Assembly (NCBI GenBank): GCA_031993545.1
Contig: DAMAHZ010000109.1
Coordinates: 1-7,613 of the forward strand
Direction: 5' to 3'
DNA length: 7,613 bases
Source of the DNA: UBA1535 sp002323775
Lineage (GTDB): Bacteria; Bacillota; Clostridia; Tissierellales; Sedimentibacteraceae
The notes under the pieces are model-generated. The model had not been told where the DNA came from and searched no databases. It saw only the letters and a list, made by a program, of their open reading frames with translations. Numbering within the stretch: the first letter of the stretch is position 1; every line of letters starts with the position of its first letter. Below are positions 1 through 6,343 of this stretch, piece by piece. Position numbers and translations under genes: made by a program.

Positions 1-311
1 ATTTGTATTATAAATATTATTCCTATAGGGATAAGAAATAAATATATAGCAGGATTTGAAAGCCATTCTCCTATATAGAAAGCAACAAGTCCAATAACAG
101 CAGCTACACTTGTCCCTATAAGTCTGCTTTTTCCTGCCTTGACTGTTTCTTCAACAGTTTGCTGCATACATACAACTGACGCAATACAGGCATAAAAAGC
201 ATTCTTAAATCCTAAAATTTCAAATATCAATAGATTTATTAATACAGCTGTTGCTGTTTTTATAGTTCTCATTCCCGGGATATATTTTTGTGAAAATTTT
301 TCCCTTATCAT
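1..311 (-). CDS. Aromatic acid exporter family (ArAE_1/FUSC-like) membrane protein, N-terminal part, cut by window edge
   Basis: The frame opens with ATG at 309-311 and stays open for 103 codons to the left edge, so only the N-terminus is visible. It begins MIREKFSQKYIPGMRTIKTA and continues with about four hydrophobic stretches (roughly residues 14-35, 37-51, 64-82, 86-103). The pattern of an RTIKTA-type first helix, a second helix ending in MQQTVEETVKAG, then RLIGT before a third helix matches the start of the aromatic acid exporter family 1 (DUF939/FUSC-related) proteins. These are thought to act as efflux carriers or to be integral membrane proteins of unknown substrate. The start overlaps the stop of the upstream gene as ATGA, and GAGG (322-325) lies 10 nt before it, so translation is probably coupled. 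It is the third gene of the B12-riboswitch operon. The substrate cannot be told from this fragment. Confidence 0.78.
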   Translation of the reverse strand, partial: MIREKFSQKYIPGMRTIKTATAVLINLLIFEILGFKNAFYACIASVVCMQQTVEETVKAGKSRLIGTSVAAVIGLVAFYIGEWLSNPAIYLFLIPIGIIFIIQ

Positions 312-742
312 TTATATACTACCTCATCAATATATGATAGATTTAACTTGTCTAAATTCAGCACACTATCGTATATATGTATTGAGCTTTTACTATAATA
401 AGGCAATGTTACATCGAGGACTATTACAATATTATAATTCTTGATTTTTAAAATTACTTTTCCCGTAACTGAAATACAATAGCCTTCTGCTTCTAAACAG
501 TGGTAGTTGTCAAATTTTATAATTAAAGGATTATCAAATATTTCATAATGATATTTGTAATTATCAACGTTTATGAATATACAATCAGTTATAATTTCAT
601 GATTTTTATCAATAGCTTCTTCGAGTACAATTTTTAGTGTATATATCAAGCCATTGGTCTCCAAACATGATAAATTGTTCTTTATATTATGGTTTTTGAT
701 TAGTTCATCAAGATAGCTTTTGTTTCTTAATTCATATATCAT
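308..742 (-). CDS. Hypothetical protein, about 144 aa, between a CoA-transferase and an exporter
   Basis: I do not recognise this protein. The frame can start at 766 (152 aa), only 5 nt after the CoA-transferase stop, but no Shine-Dalgarno site precedes that ATG. An in-frame ATG at 740-742 (residue 9 of the longer form, reading MIYELRNKSY) has GGAG at 750-753 seven nt upstream, so I prefer it. The product is rich in Ile, Asn, Lys and Tyr. It has no signal peptide, membrane helix or obvious metal motif. Its second half alternates hydrophobic and polar residues (for example KVILKIKNYNIVIVLDVTLP), which suggests a beta-rich soluble fold. Its stop overlaps the start of the downstream exporter gene (ATGA). 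Position and tight spacing place it in the CoA-transferase operon. Function unknown. Confidence 0.65.
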   Translation of the reverse strand: MIYELRNKSYLDELIKNHNIKNNLSCLETNGLIYTLKIVLEEAIDKNHEIITDCIFINVDNYKYHYEIFDNPLIIKFDNYHCLEAEGYCISVTGKVILKIKNYNIVIVLDVTLPYYSKSSIHIYDSVLNLDKLNLSYIDEVVYK

Positions 743-771
743 TACATCACTCCGTTTATTGCTCATTCTTA

Positions 772-2304
772 TTAAGAAAGAGCAGTTTTTATTTTTTCAC
801 TATATACGGGTAGGGGCTCAAACACCTTATCCATTTGATGTGGAGTATGCTTGAAGCCATTTCCGTTAATAGATTCTTCATAATATTTTTTAAGTTGAGG
901 CTTGAATTTAGGATGTGCACAATTTTCAATTATTGAGATTGCTCTTTCCTTTGGACTCAATCCTCTTAAATCAGCCACTCCCTGCTCGGTTATTATGATA
1001 TGGACGTCATGCTCTGTATGATCAACGTGAGTAACAAATGGAACAATGCTTGAAACCGTACCGTTCTTTGCTGTTGATGCTGTTGTAAAAATTGTCAATG
1101 AAGAATTTCGAGCAAAATCTCCTGAGCCTCCAATTCCATTCATCATTCTTGAGCCATTTATATGAGTTGAATTGACATTCCCGTATATATCAGCTTCAAT
1201 AGCTGTGTTTATTGCAATAATACCAAGTCTCCTAATTACTTCGGGATGATTGCTTATCTCCTGAGGGCGTAAAATTATTTTATCCTTATATTTGTAGATG
1301 TTTTCATAAAAATAACGTAATTTAGAAGGAGAAAGCGTAAGTGCAGTTGCTGATGCAAATTTAATTTTAGAGCTGTCAATTAAATCAAGAACAGCATCTT
1401 GAAGAACCTCCGAATATAGAGTCAGATTGTTAAAATTAGATTCCAAAAGTCCGCTTAGAACCGCATTGGCTACATTTCCTACACCTGATTGTATAGGTCT
1501 TAGCTTGTGAGTTAATCTTCCATCTTTAATTTCTTTATTAAGCAAACTGATTAAATTATTAGCCATCTGTTTAGAAATATTATCTACAGGACTGACATCT
1601 TTACCTGTATCTATTGCATCGGATATGACAATTGCAGCAATTTTTTCCTTATTGCATTTGATATAAGGCATACCAATTTTATTATTTGCTCTGACTATAG
1701 GTATAGGCTCAGTTTCAGGAGCTTTCTTAGGGCTGTATATATCATGGATACCCTCCAAAGCCAATGGCTGGGCGATATTTAGCTCAACTATAACCTTATC
1801 AGCATATTCGACTATATTGTTAGAGCATCCCACAGAAGTAGACGGAATTATATTGCCTTCTTCATCAATTGCAACAGCTTCGATTATAGCCAAATCTATT
1901 TTTCCTAAATAACCATTCTTAATCCACAAAGGAACATGACTTAAGTGCATATCGGCATATTCTACACTGCCGTTATTTATAGCATCTCTTATTTCATTAT
2001 TCGTTTGATATGGATATCTTTTTTTTATTATTCCAGCACTGGCAAGCTCACCGTCAAGCTCGTCGCCAACTGAAGCACCTGTTATTAGCGTTATTCCTAT
2101 TTTTTCGCCATTTTTTGCCCTTTTGGCGAGAGCCTTAGGAACAATTTTAGGATATCCCGCTGGAGTAAATCCGCTTGTTCCTACTGTCATCCCATCTCTT
2201 ATAAGCTTTGCTGCATCATCTGCTGTTACTATTTTTTCGATTAAAGAATCGTCTCTTAATCTGTCTTTAAAAACTGGTTTTACTGTTTTTATTAAGTTGT
2301 TCAT
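772..2304 (-). CDS. Succinyl-CoA:acetate-type CoA-transferase (acetyl-CoA hydrolase/transferase family, YgfH/AarC/Cat1-like)
   Basis: This 510-residue protein is full length for the class I CoA-transferases of the acetyl-CoA hydrolase/transferase family. Family members move CoA between succinyl-CoA (or propionyl-CoA) and acetate or succinate in the cytoplasm through a glutamyl-CoA thioester. Visible landmarks are VGTSGFTPAGYPK (41-53) in the N-terminal domain, SGVGNVANAV (273-282), the segment LYSEVLQD (296-303) whose Glu299 matches the catalytic glutamate position, and GIGGSGDFARN (390-400), which helps shape the CoA/carboxylate site. The ATG at 2304 is preceded by GGAGG (2309-2313). It is the first large gene after a B12 riboswitch and terminator, and is followed closely by a hypothetical gene and an exporter. 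The family is secure. The exact acyl donor and acceptor (succinate, acetate, propionate or butyrate) cannot be read from sequence; Cat1 of Clostridium kluyveri and AarC of Acetobacter are the reference types. Confidence 0.92.
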   Translation of the reverse strand: MNNLIKTVKPVFKDRLRDDSLIEKIVTADDAAKLIRDGMTVGTSGFTPAGYPKIVPKALAKRAKNGEKIGITLITGASVGDELDGELASAGIIKKRYPYQTNNEIRDAINNGSVEYADMHLSHVPLWIKNGYLGKIDLAIIEAVAIDEEGNIIPSTSVGCSNNIVEYADKVIVELNIAQPLALEGIHDIYSPKKAPETEPIPIVRANNKIGMPYIKCNKEKIAAIVISDAIDTGKDVSPVDNISKQMANNLISLLNKEIKDGRLTHKLRPIQSGVGNVANAVLSGLLESNFNNLTLYSEVLQDAVLDLIDSSKIKFASATALTLSPSKLRYFYENIYKYKDKIILRPQEISNHPEVIRRLGIIAINTAIEADIYGNVNSTHINGSRMMNGIGGSGDFARNSSLTIFTTASTAKNGTVSSIVPFVTHVDHTEHDVHIIITEQGVADLRGLSPKERAISIIENCAHPKFKPQLKKYYEESINGNGFKHTPHQMDKVFEPLPVYSEKIKTALS

Positions 2305-2324
2305 ATTACCTCCAAATAAAATAA

Positions 2325-2356
2325 GACTATGTCAATAATTGTTTACGGACATAGTC
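2325..2356 (-). other. Second leader hairpin before the CoA-transferase
   Basis: GACTATGTC (2348-2356 read on minus) pairs perfectly with GACATAGTC (2325-2333) across a 14-nt loop. On the minus strand it is followed by a U-rich run (TTATTTTATTT) and then the CoA-transferase Shine-Dalgarno site. It may be a weak second terminator or a stem that protects the mRNA end. It shares the string TTGACTAT with the first terminator hairpin, so the 3' arm here can also pair with the loop of that hairpin. Confidence 0.5.
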
Positions 2357-2449
2357 AAAAAAGATATCTATTATTAACAAACAAAAACCTCTTGAATAGT
2401 CAAGAGGATAGCTTGCAAATAAAAACACAGAAATAATCTGTATAATCAT
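2327..2449 (-). CDS. Possible 40-aa leader peptide between B12 riboswitch and CoA-transferase
   Basis: An ATG at 2447-2449 follows a perfect AGGAGG (2454-2459) at 4 nt spacing, the same arrangement as at the CoA-transferase start. It opens 40 codons beginning MIIQIISVFLFASYPLDYSR and ending in TAG at 2327-2329. The peptide is hydrophobic and resembles nothing I know. The frame contains the whole terminator hairpin (2388-2407), and its stop lies inside a second hairpin (2325-2356). It could be a real regulatory leader frame. It could also be a by-product of a Shine-Dalgarno-like sequence that is needed for RNA pairing, since AGGAGG can pair with the terminator's 5' arm. No proof of translation is possible here. 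Confidence 0.4.
   Translation of the reverse strand: MIIQIISVFLFASYPLDYSRGFCLLIIDIFFDYVRKQLLT
2379..2407 (-). terminator. Intrinsic terminator in the B12-riboswitch leader
   Basis: On the minus strand CCTCTTGA pairs with TCAAGAGG around a CTAT loop (2388-2407), and TTTTTGTTT follows directly (2379-2387). The plus strand has no T run after the stem, so it acts in the minus direction only. It lies 76 nt past the aptamer and 75 nt before the CoA-transferase start. It is therefore the likely off-state of the riboswitch expression platform. The 5' arm CCTCTT can instead pair with the upstream AGGAGG (2454-2459), including one G-U pair, giving a candidate antiterminator. Confidence 0.82.
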
Positions 2450-2482
2450 AACACCTCCTATCGCTCGTAGAATTATTGTGTA

Positions 2483-2647
2483 TATAAATAGGCAGATATT
2501 CTGACTTGAGCATCATCATTCTTTTCGTCTTCCCGATTTCTCAGTGACATTTTGAAAAGAACTCCTCTCTTACAGCGGCGGGACCGTGTGGGAATTACAC
2601 CCAGCTTCCCTTTTAATTAAAGCAAAAATGCCTTAAACCTATCTATA
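2483..2647 (-). promoter_or_regulatory. Cobalamin (B12) riboswitch aptamer
   Basis: The minus strand carries the conserved cobalamin-riboswitch core in order: AAGGGAAGCTGGGTG, then GGTCCCGCCGCTGTAA, then GTCACTG with CGGGAAG, then the B12-box-like AGTCAGAATATCTGCC (2491-2506). The closing P1 stem is visible: TATAGATAGGT (2637-2647) pairs with GCCTATTTATA (2483-2493) over 11 positions with two G-U pairs. It begins about 16 nt after the predicted transcription start and is followed by an intrinsic terminator. The class binds adenosyl- or methylcobalamin-type ligands and usually switches the downstream gene off when ligand is present. The gene controlled here is a CoA-transferase rather than a B12 synthesis or transport gene. 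Confidence 0.93.
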
Positions 2648-2669
2648 AATATTCAATTTTATGTTACAG

Positions 2670-2698
2670 AGTATATCATCAGTATAAATCTTTGTCAA
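2670..2698 (-). promoter_or_regulatory. Sigma-A promoter of the B12-riboswitch/CoA-transferase operon
   Basis: On the minus strand TTGACA (2693-2698) is separated by exactly 17 nt from TATACT (2670-2675). The predicted start at about 2663 lies just before the riboswitch P1 stem, so the whole aptamer is transcribed. Confidence 0.87.
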
Positions 2699-2974
2699 TA
2701 AGATTTTAAGTTATACTAGAATTGCAGATTAAAGTCTTTTAAATATTGTTAAAATTATATTTTATGAATTTTTGAAGCTATGAACTAAAAGCCTTGCGTT
2801 ATGTTTTTGGCTCATATCAGTACTTTGATTAAATACAGCATATAAAAATTATAGCTTTGAATATGATTTTAAAAGAGCCTAACTGTAGATTATCAACAAT
2901 ACTCATTGATTTATAAGATATCAGCGAATACGTAAATAGTATACAGATAGGCTTTTAATAACTATATGCTTATA
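2699..2974. other. Intergenic region without a gene
   Basis: This AT-rich gap lies between the CoA-transferase operon promoter and the end of the NifX-like gene. I see no open frame with a ribosome binding site. The only marked structure is the inverted repeat at 2876-2953, annotated separately. Confidence 0.6.
2876..2953 (-). repeat. Imperfect 12-bp inverted repeat with 54-nt interior, possible terminator of the DUF134-mrp-nifX-like operon
   Basis: AGCCTAACTGTA (2876-2887) and TACAGATAGGCT (2942-2953) are complementary at 11 of 12 positions. On the minus strand the structure begins 22 nt after the NifX-like stop and ends in CTTTTAAAAT, so it could stop that operon, although the loop is unusually long. 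On the plus strand it is followed by TTTTAATAA. It could also be a small mobile remnant, but no clear target duplication is seen. Confidence 0.4.
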
Positions 2975-3388
2975 TTAGTGATTGCAGCTTTCCCCAGATT
3001 CTCCGCAAGAATCATGATTATGGTGTTCTTTGCAAGAACCATGGTGATGTTCTCCGCTATGAGAACATTGAACATCAGAATTATATTTTAACTTATTGGC
3101 AAGAAAATCTGCTACTGCTTCATCTGCATCGCCAACAACTCCAGCATAAAGTGTAATTCCAGCTTCTTCAAGTGCACGTTTTGCTCCTTCACCAATGCCT
3201 CCGCAAATCAGTGTGTCAACATTGACTTTTTTTAGGATATCAGCCAAAGCACCGTGGCCACTACCATTAGTGTTAATAAGTGTGGTTATTTTGACTTGAT
3301 TATTTTCAATATCATAAACATTGAAACGCTCTGTATGTCCAAAATGTTGAAATATTTTACCATTTTCATATGTTACTGCTATTCTCAT
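2975..3388 (-). CDS. NifB/NifX-family (dinitrogenase iron-molybdenum cofactor domain) protein with His/Cys-rich tail
   Basis: This 137-residue protein has one Nitro_FeMo-Co domain at about residues 1-100. It opens with MRIAVTYENG, then HFGHTERF (15-22), and VDTLICGGIGEGAKRALEEAGI (from 57) with Cys62. These are the family's usual features for binding iron-sulfur or Mo-Fe type clusters in the cytoplasm. After residue 104 comes a low-complexity tail holding Cys108, 119, 128, 135 and eight or so histidines (110, 114-116, 122, 123, 125, 137), a likely metal-binding extension. GAGGAGG lies a few nt before the ATG. It follows the Mrp gene by 23 nt and is the last gene of the operon. The domain does not imply nitrogen fixation, since many non-fixing anaerobes have it. 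Partnership with the Mrp ATPase is inferred from context. Confidence 0.9.
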   Translation of the reverse strand: MRIAVTYENGKIFQHFGHTERFNVYDIENNQVKITTLINTNGSGHGALADILKKVNVDTLICGGIGEGAKRALEEAGITLYAGVVGDADEAVADFLANKLKYNSDVQCSHSGEHHHGSCKEHHNHDSCGESGESCNH

Positions 3389-3411
3389 TATATTTCCTCC
3401 TCAATAATTCT

Positions 3412-4225
<814 letters not shown>

Positions 4226-4233
<8 letters not shown>

Positions 4234-4609
4234 TACTTTCATCTCCTTTTTTTATTTCTTTAGGGCATTGTTCATTGCAATATTTATGGCGACAGCACTG
4301 TCCACCGCACCTTTCCTTGCATTCACAAATACGATATTCTCCGCCCTCAATTACAAGGGATAGTCCATTGACTATACATTCTGCCAATTTTTTTCTTGCA
4401 TTTGTATAAATAGATTGTGTAGTTGTTCGTGCAACTTCCATTTGATTAGCACATTGCTCCTGCGTCAAGCCCTCTAAATCAATTAGACGAATTGTTTCAT
4501 ACTCATCCACTGTCATTTTAATTATATCATTGTGTATTCCGTTTTCCGGTCCAAAATTAGTGCAGTGAGGCATTTTGCATACTCTCCGCCACTTTATAGG
4601 TCTTGGCAT
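4226..4609 (-). CDS. DUF134-family DNA-binding protein with Cys-rich C-terminus
   Basis: This 127-residue protein matches the DUF134 family: a basic start MPRPIKWRRVCKMPHC, the acidic linker VDEYETIRLIDLEGLTQEQ (34-52), and a sigma-factor-like helix-turn-helix at about 48-76. The tail is rich in cysteine (95, 97, 101, 105, 106, 111, 115), with two more at 11 and 16, which could bind a metal or iron-sulfur cluster. GGAGG sits upstream of the ATG. It is the first gene of the operon and lies directly behind a promoter carrying two palindromic sites, so it is a good candidate for an autoregulator that senses cluster or metal state. DNA binding is a family expectation; target and ligand are inference. 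Confidence 0.88.
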
Positions 4610-4652
4610 AATATCACCTCCAATAGTAATTGCAGATGTAAAAAAGAGGGTT

Positions 4653-4712
4653 TAATTATTGACATATGTCATTTATGATTATAAACTCGTTTATGACATA
4701 TGTCAATAATTA
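4653..4712. promoter_or_regulatory. Paired palindromic operators around the DUF134-mrp promoter
   Basis: TGACATATGTCA, itself a perfect 12-bp palindrome, occurs at 4660-4671 and 4694-4705. With their flanks the two sites form a perfect 20-bp inverted repeat (4653-4672 and 4693-4712) around a 20-bp spacer. One copy overlaps the -35 box of the minus-strand promoter and the other covers the predicted start site. This is the layout expected of a repressor that binds two dimers. The centres are 34 bp apart. Confidence 0.85.
4678..4706 (-). promoter_or_regulatory. Consensus sigma-A promoter of the DUF134-mrp-nifX-like operon
   Basis: On the minus strand a perfect TTGACA (4701-4706) and a perfect TATAAT (4678-4683) are 17 nt apart. 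Transcription should begin near 4671, giving a leader of about 60 nt. A promoter this strong probably needs repression, which fits the two operators over it. Confidence 0.9.
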
Positions 4713-4875
4713 TTTTAACTTTATTAATATCAATTTTCTGTTAAAAAATTAGTTTATCCTATTGAGACTGTATTAATTCAATATTTTCTGCTCAAAAAAT
4801 GGGTGAATTTAAACAAATAAAGCATATGCCATTATTTAACAAATATTAACAATTCCTAGAATTAGCAAAAAAACC
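4713..4875. other. AT-rich divergent intergenic stretch
   Basis: This segment separates the DUF134 promoter from the betaine operon promoter. It holds no open frame with a ribosome binding site and no strong hairpin; I see nothing specific in it. Confidence 0.6.
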
Positions 4876-4903
4876 TTGATTTTCAATATTTTTGTGATAT
4901 ACT
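4876..4903 (+). promoter_or_regulatory. Promoter of the c-di-AMP riboswitch/betaine operon
   Basis: TTGATT (4876-4881) lies 16 nt before TATACT (4898-4903). A TG at 4895-4896 gives an extended -10 element (TGATATACT). The start is predicted near 4910, about 25 nt before the aptamer. Confidence 0.75.
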
Positions 4904-4914
4904 ATAAATATTAA

Positions 4915-4934
4915 AATTTATCACATGATAAATT
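4915..4934 (+). repeat. Perfect 9-bp inverted repeat at the start of the betaine operon leader
   Basis: AATTTATCA and TGATAAATT are perfectly complementary with a 2-nt spacer (4924-4925). It lies just after the predicted transcription start and directly before the aptamer. It could be an operator or a 5' hairpin that protects the RNA end. Confidence 0.6.
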
Positions 4935-5050
4935 GCATCGCTGAATTCTTAAATTCCTTTTGAGAAACGGGGGAACCAATTTTTTTGGGGTGAATCATAT
5001 TGAGGGGCTATTCCTTAGTCCTAACCCGACAGCTAACCTCGTAAGCGCTA
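4935..5050 (+). promoter_or_regulatory. c-di-AMP riboswitch (ydaO/yuaA type)
   Basis: The segment shows the conserved ydaO core in order: CGCTGAATT, then GAAACGGGGGAACCAAT, then GGGGTGAATC, then GAGGGGCTATTCC, and finally CTAACCCGACAGCTAACCTC with GTAAGCG. CGCT (4939-4942) pairs with AGCG (5044-5047) to close P1. This class binds cyclic di-AMP and normally switches off downstream genes for potassium or osmolyte uptake and cell-wall enzymes. Here it precedes a betaine importer in the same strand, a known kind of target. The expression platform is in the leader that follows. Confidence 0.94.
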
Positions 5051-5319
5051 TAAGGTAGTCATATTATGCTAATAGATGGAGACTATTCTTTCTAGTCTAT
5101 CTATCAAATGAGCGTCTATCGCCATTTTAACAACAAATGGATCTTTAAAAAATATTTTTAAAAAAGTTCCTTAAGAAAAAAATTTTTTCAATGACTTCAC
5201 TATATCAAACTATAATATTTTTAATCATTTAGTATTTTAATATGTGCCTTTAATATATTGTAATTTTACAATTGATGCTTTTTATTTGTGAAAATAACAA
5301 ATATTAGGAGGAATTTATA
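5051..5319 (+). other. Structured 5' leader downstream of the c-di-AMP aptamer (expression platform)
   Basis: No gene is seen here. A 12-bp stem with a 2-nt bulge forms from 5072-5085 and 5093-5104 (AGACTA/TAGTCT core). GGTAGTC (5054-5060), just after P1, can instead pair with GACTATT (5081-5087), so the two folds exclude each other. CCATTT/AAATGG (5122-5140) is followed by ATCTTT and is the best terminator candidate, though weak. AT-rich inverted repeats follow at 5139-5170, 5257-5272 (ATTGTAA/TTACAAT) and 5283-5303 (TATTTGT/ACAAATA). The last ends two nt before the AGGAGG (5306-5311) of the binding-protein gene. Confidence 0.6.
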
Positions 5320-6327
5320 ATGAAACAAATTTCAAAAATTTTGCTGTTATTAGCAAGTGTCTTATTGGCTTTAGCCGGATGTACAGGAGGAGATTCAGCA
5401 GATAAGGTCTCAAACAAGGAAATTATATTTGCCGATGTTGACTGGGACAGCATTAAATTTCATAATGCAGTGGTAGGAACTATAGCTAATGAGCTATGGG
5501 GATATGAGTGGAAGGAAATACAAGGCTCAACTCCTATAACGCAGGAAGCGTTAATGCAAGGAGAAATAGATGTACATATGGAAATATGGTCTGATAATCT
5601 TACAAGTTATGATGAGGACCTAGCAGCCGGCAGATTTAAGGAACTGGGTGTCAATTTTGATGACAACTATCAAGGCATTTATGTTCCAAGGTATGTTATA
5701 GAGGGTGATGCTGAAAGAAATATAAAGGCTGTAGCTCCGGATTTAAAATATATATGGGAATTAAAAAATTATCCAGATGTATTTAAAGATGATGAAAATC
5801 CTGAAAAAGGCAGAATATATGGAGCTATACCAGGTTGGGAGGTAGATGAAATATTATATAACAAATATTTACATTATAAGCTTGATGAAAACTTTGTATA
5901 TTTCAGACCAGGCTCTAGTGCTGCTTTAGCGTCAGTTATAACAAGAGCATATGAAAAAGGTGAAGCAATAGCAGCGTATTATTGGGAGCCGACTTGGCTT
6001 TTAGGTCAGCTTGATATGGTTCTTTTAGAAGACGAGCCTTATGATGCCAATACTTATAAAGATGGAAAGACCGCCCTTCCTGCAGTAAGAGTAACAATAG
6101 GAATAAGCAATAAATTTGCAGAGGAAGGCAATGAAGAATTGATAGAGCTCTTGAAAAAATATAGAACTTCAAGTAAATTAACCTCTAAAGCATTGGCATA
6201 TATGCAGGAAACTAATTCGGATTATGTTAAAACAGCAAAGTGGTTTTTACAAGAAAATACTGAATTAATAGATTCGTGGTTAAATACATCTGATGCTAAA
6301 AAAATAAAAGAATTTTTAAGTAAATAA
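5320..6327 (+). CDS. opuAC: Glycine betaine/proline ABC transporter substrate-binding lipoprotein (OpuAC/ProX-like)
   Basis: This 335-residue protein is the extracellular binding component of a quaternary-amine osmoprotectant importer. It starts with a lipoprotein signal: MKQIS, a hydrophobic run, and the lipobox LAGC with Cys21 as the lipid-anchored residue. The mature part fits the OpuAC family: an ADVDWDS start (38-44), GSTPITQEALMQGEIDVHME (69-88) ending at Trp90, PGWEVDEI (171-178) and AAYYWEPTWLL (218-228). Trp90, Trp173, Trp222 and Trp226 are candidates for the aromatic cage that holds the trimethylammonium group. AGGAGG precedes the ATG. It is the first gene after the c-di-AMP riboswitch, 16 nt before the permease gene. 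The exact ligand (glycine betaine, proline betaine, choline or carnitine) is not decided by sequence. Confidence 0.92.
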   Translation: MKQISKILLLLASVLLALAGCTGGDSADKVSNKEIIFADVDWDSIKFHNAVVGTIANELWGYEWKEIQGSTPITQEALMQGEIDVHMEIWSDNLTSYDEDLAAGRFKELGVNFDDNYQGIYVPRYVIEGDAERNIKAVAPDLKYIWELKNYPDVFKDDENPEKGRIYGAIPGWEVDEILYNKYLHYKLDENFVYFRPGSSAALASVITRAYEKGEAIAAYYWEPTWLLGQLDMVLLEDEPYDANTYKDGKTALPAVRVTIGISNKFAEEGNEELIELLKKYRTSSKLTSKALAYMQETNSDYVKTAKWFLQENTELIDSWLNTSDAKKIKEFLSK

Positions 6328-6343
6328 TGGGGGTGAGTGAATT

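Noticed and set aside
2123..2338. Open frame on the plus strand inside and past the CoA-transferase gene
   Set aside because: It is antisense to a conserved family protein, has no family signature, and has no Shine-Dalgarno site I can see.
2765..2820. A 17-codon minus-strand frame starting MSQKHNARLL
   Set aside because: It has no ribosome binding site and no promoter, and chance frames of this length are common.
4659..4685. Possible plus-strand promoter TTGACA/TATAAA at the paired palindromes
   Set aside because: The spacing is only 15 nt and no gene follows within 600 bases. The -35-like box is explained by the symmetry of the operator, although a weak divergent transcript cannot be excluded.
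4799..4849. A 16-codon frame starting MGEFKQIKHM on the plus strand
   Set aside because: There is no Shine-Dalgarno site, it lies upstream of the betaine promoter, and it is too short to support as a gene.
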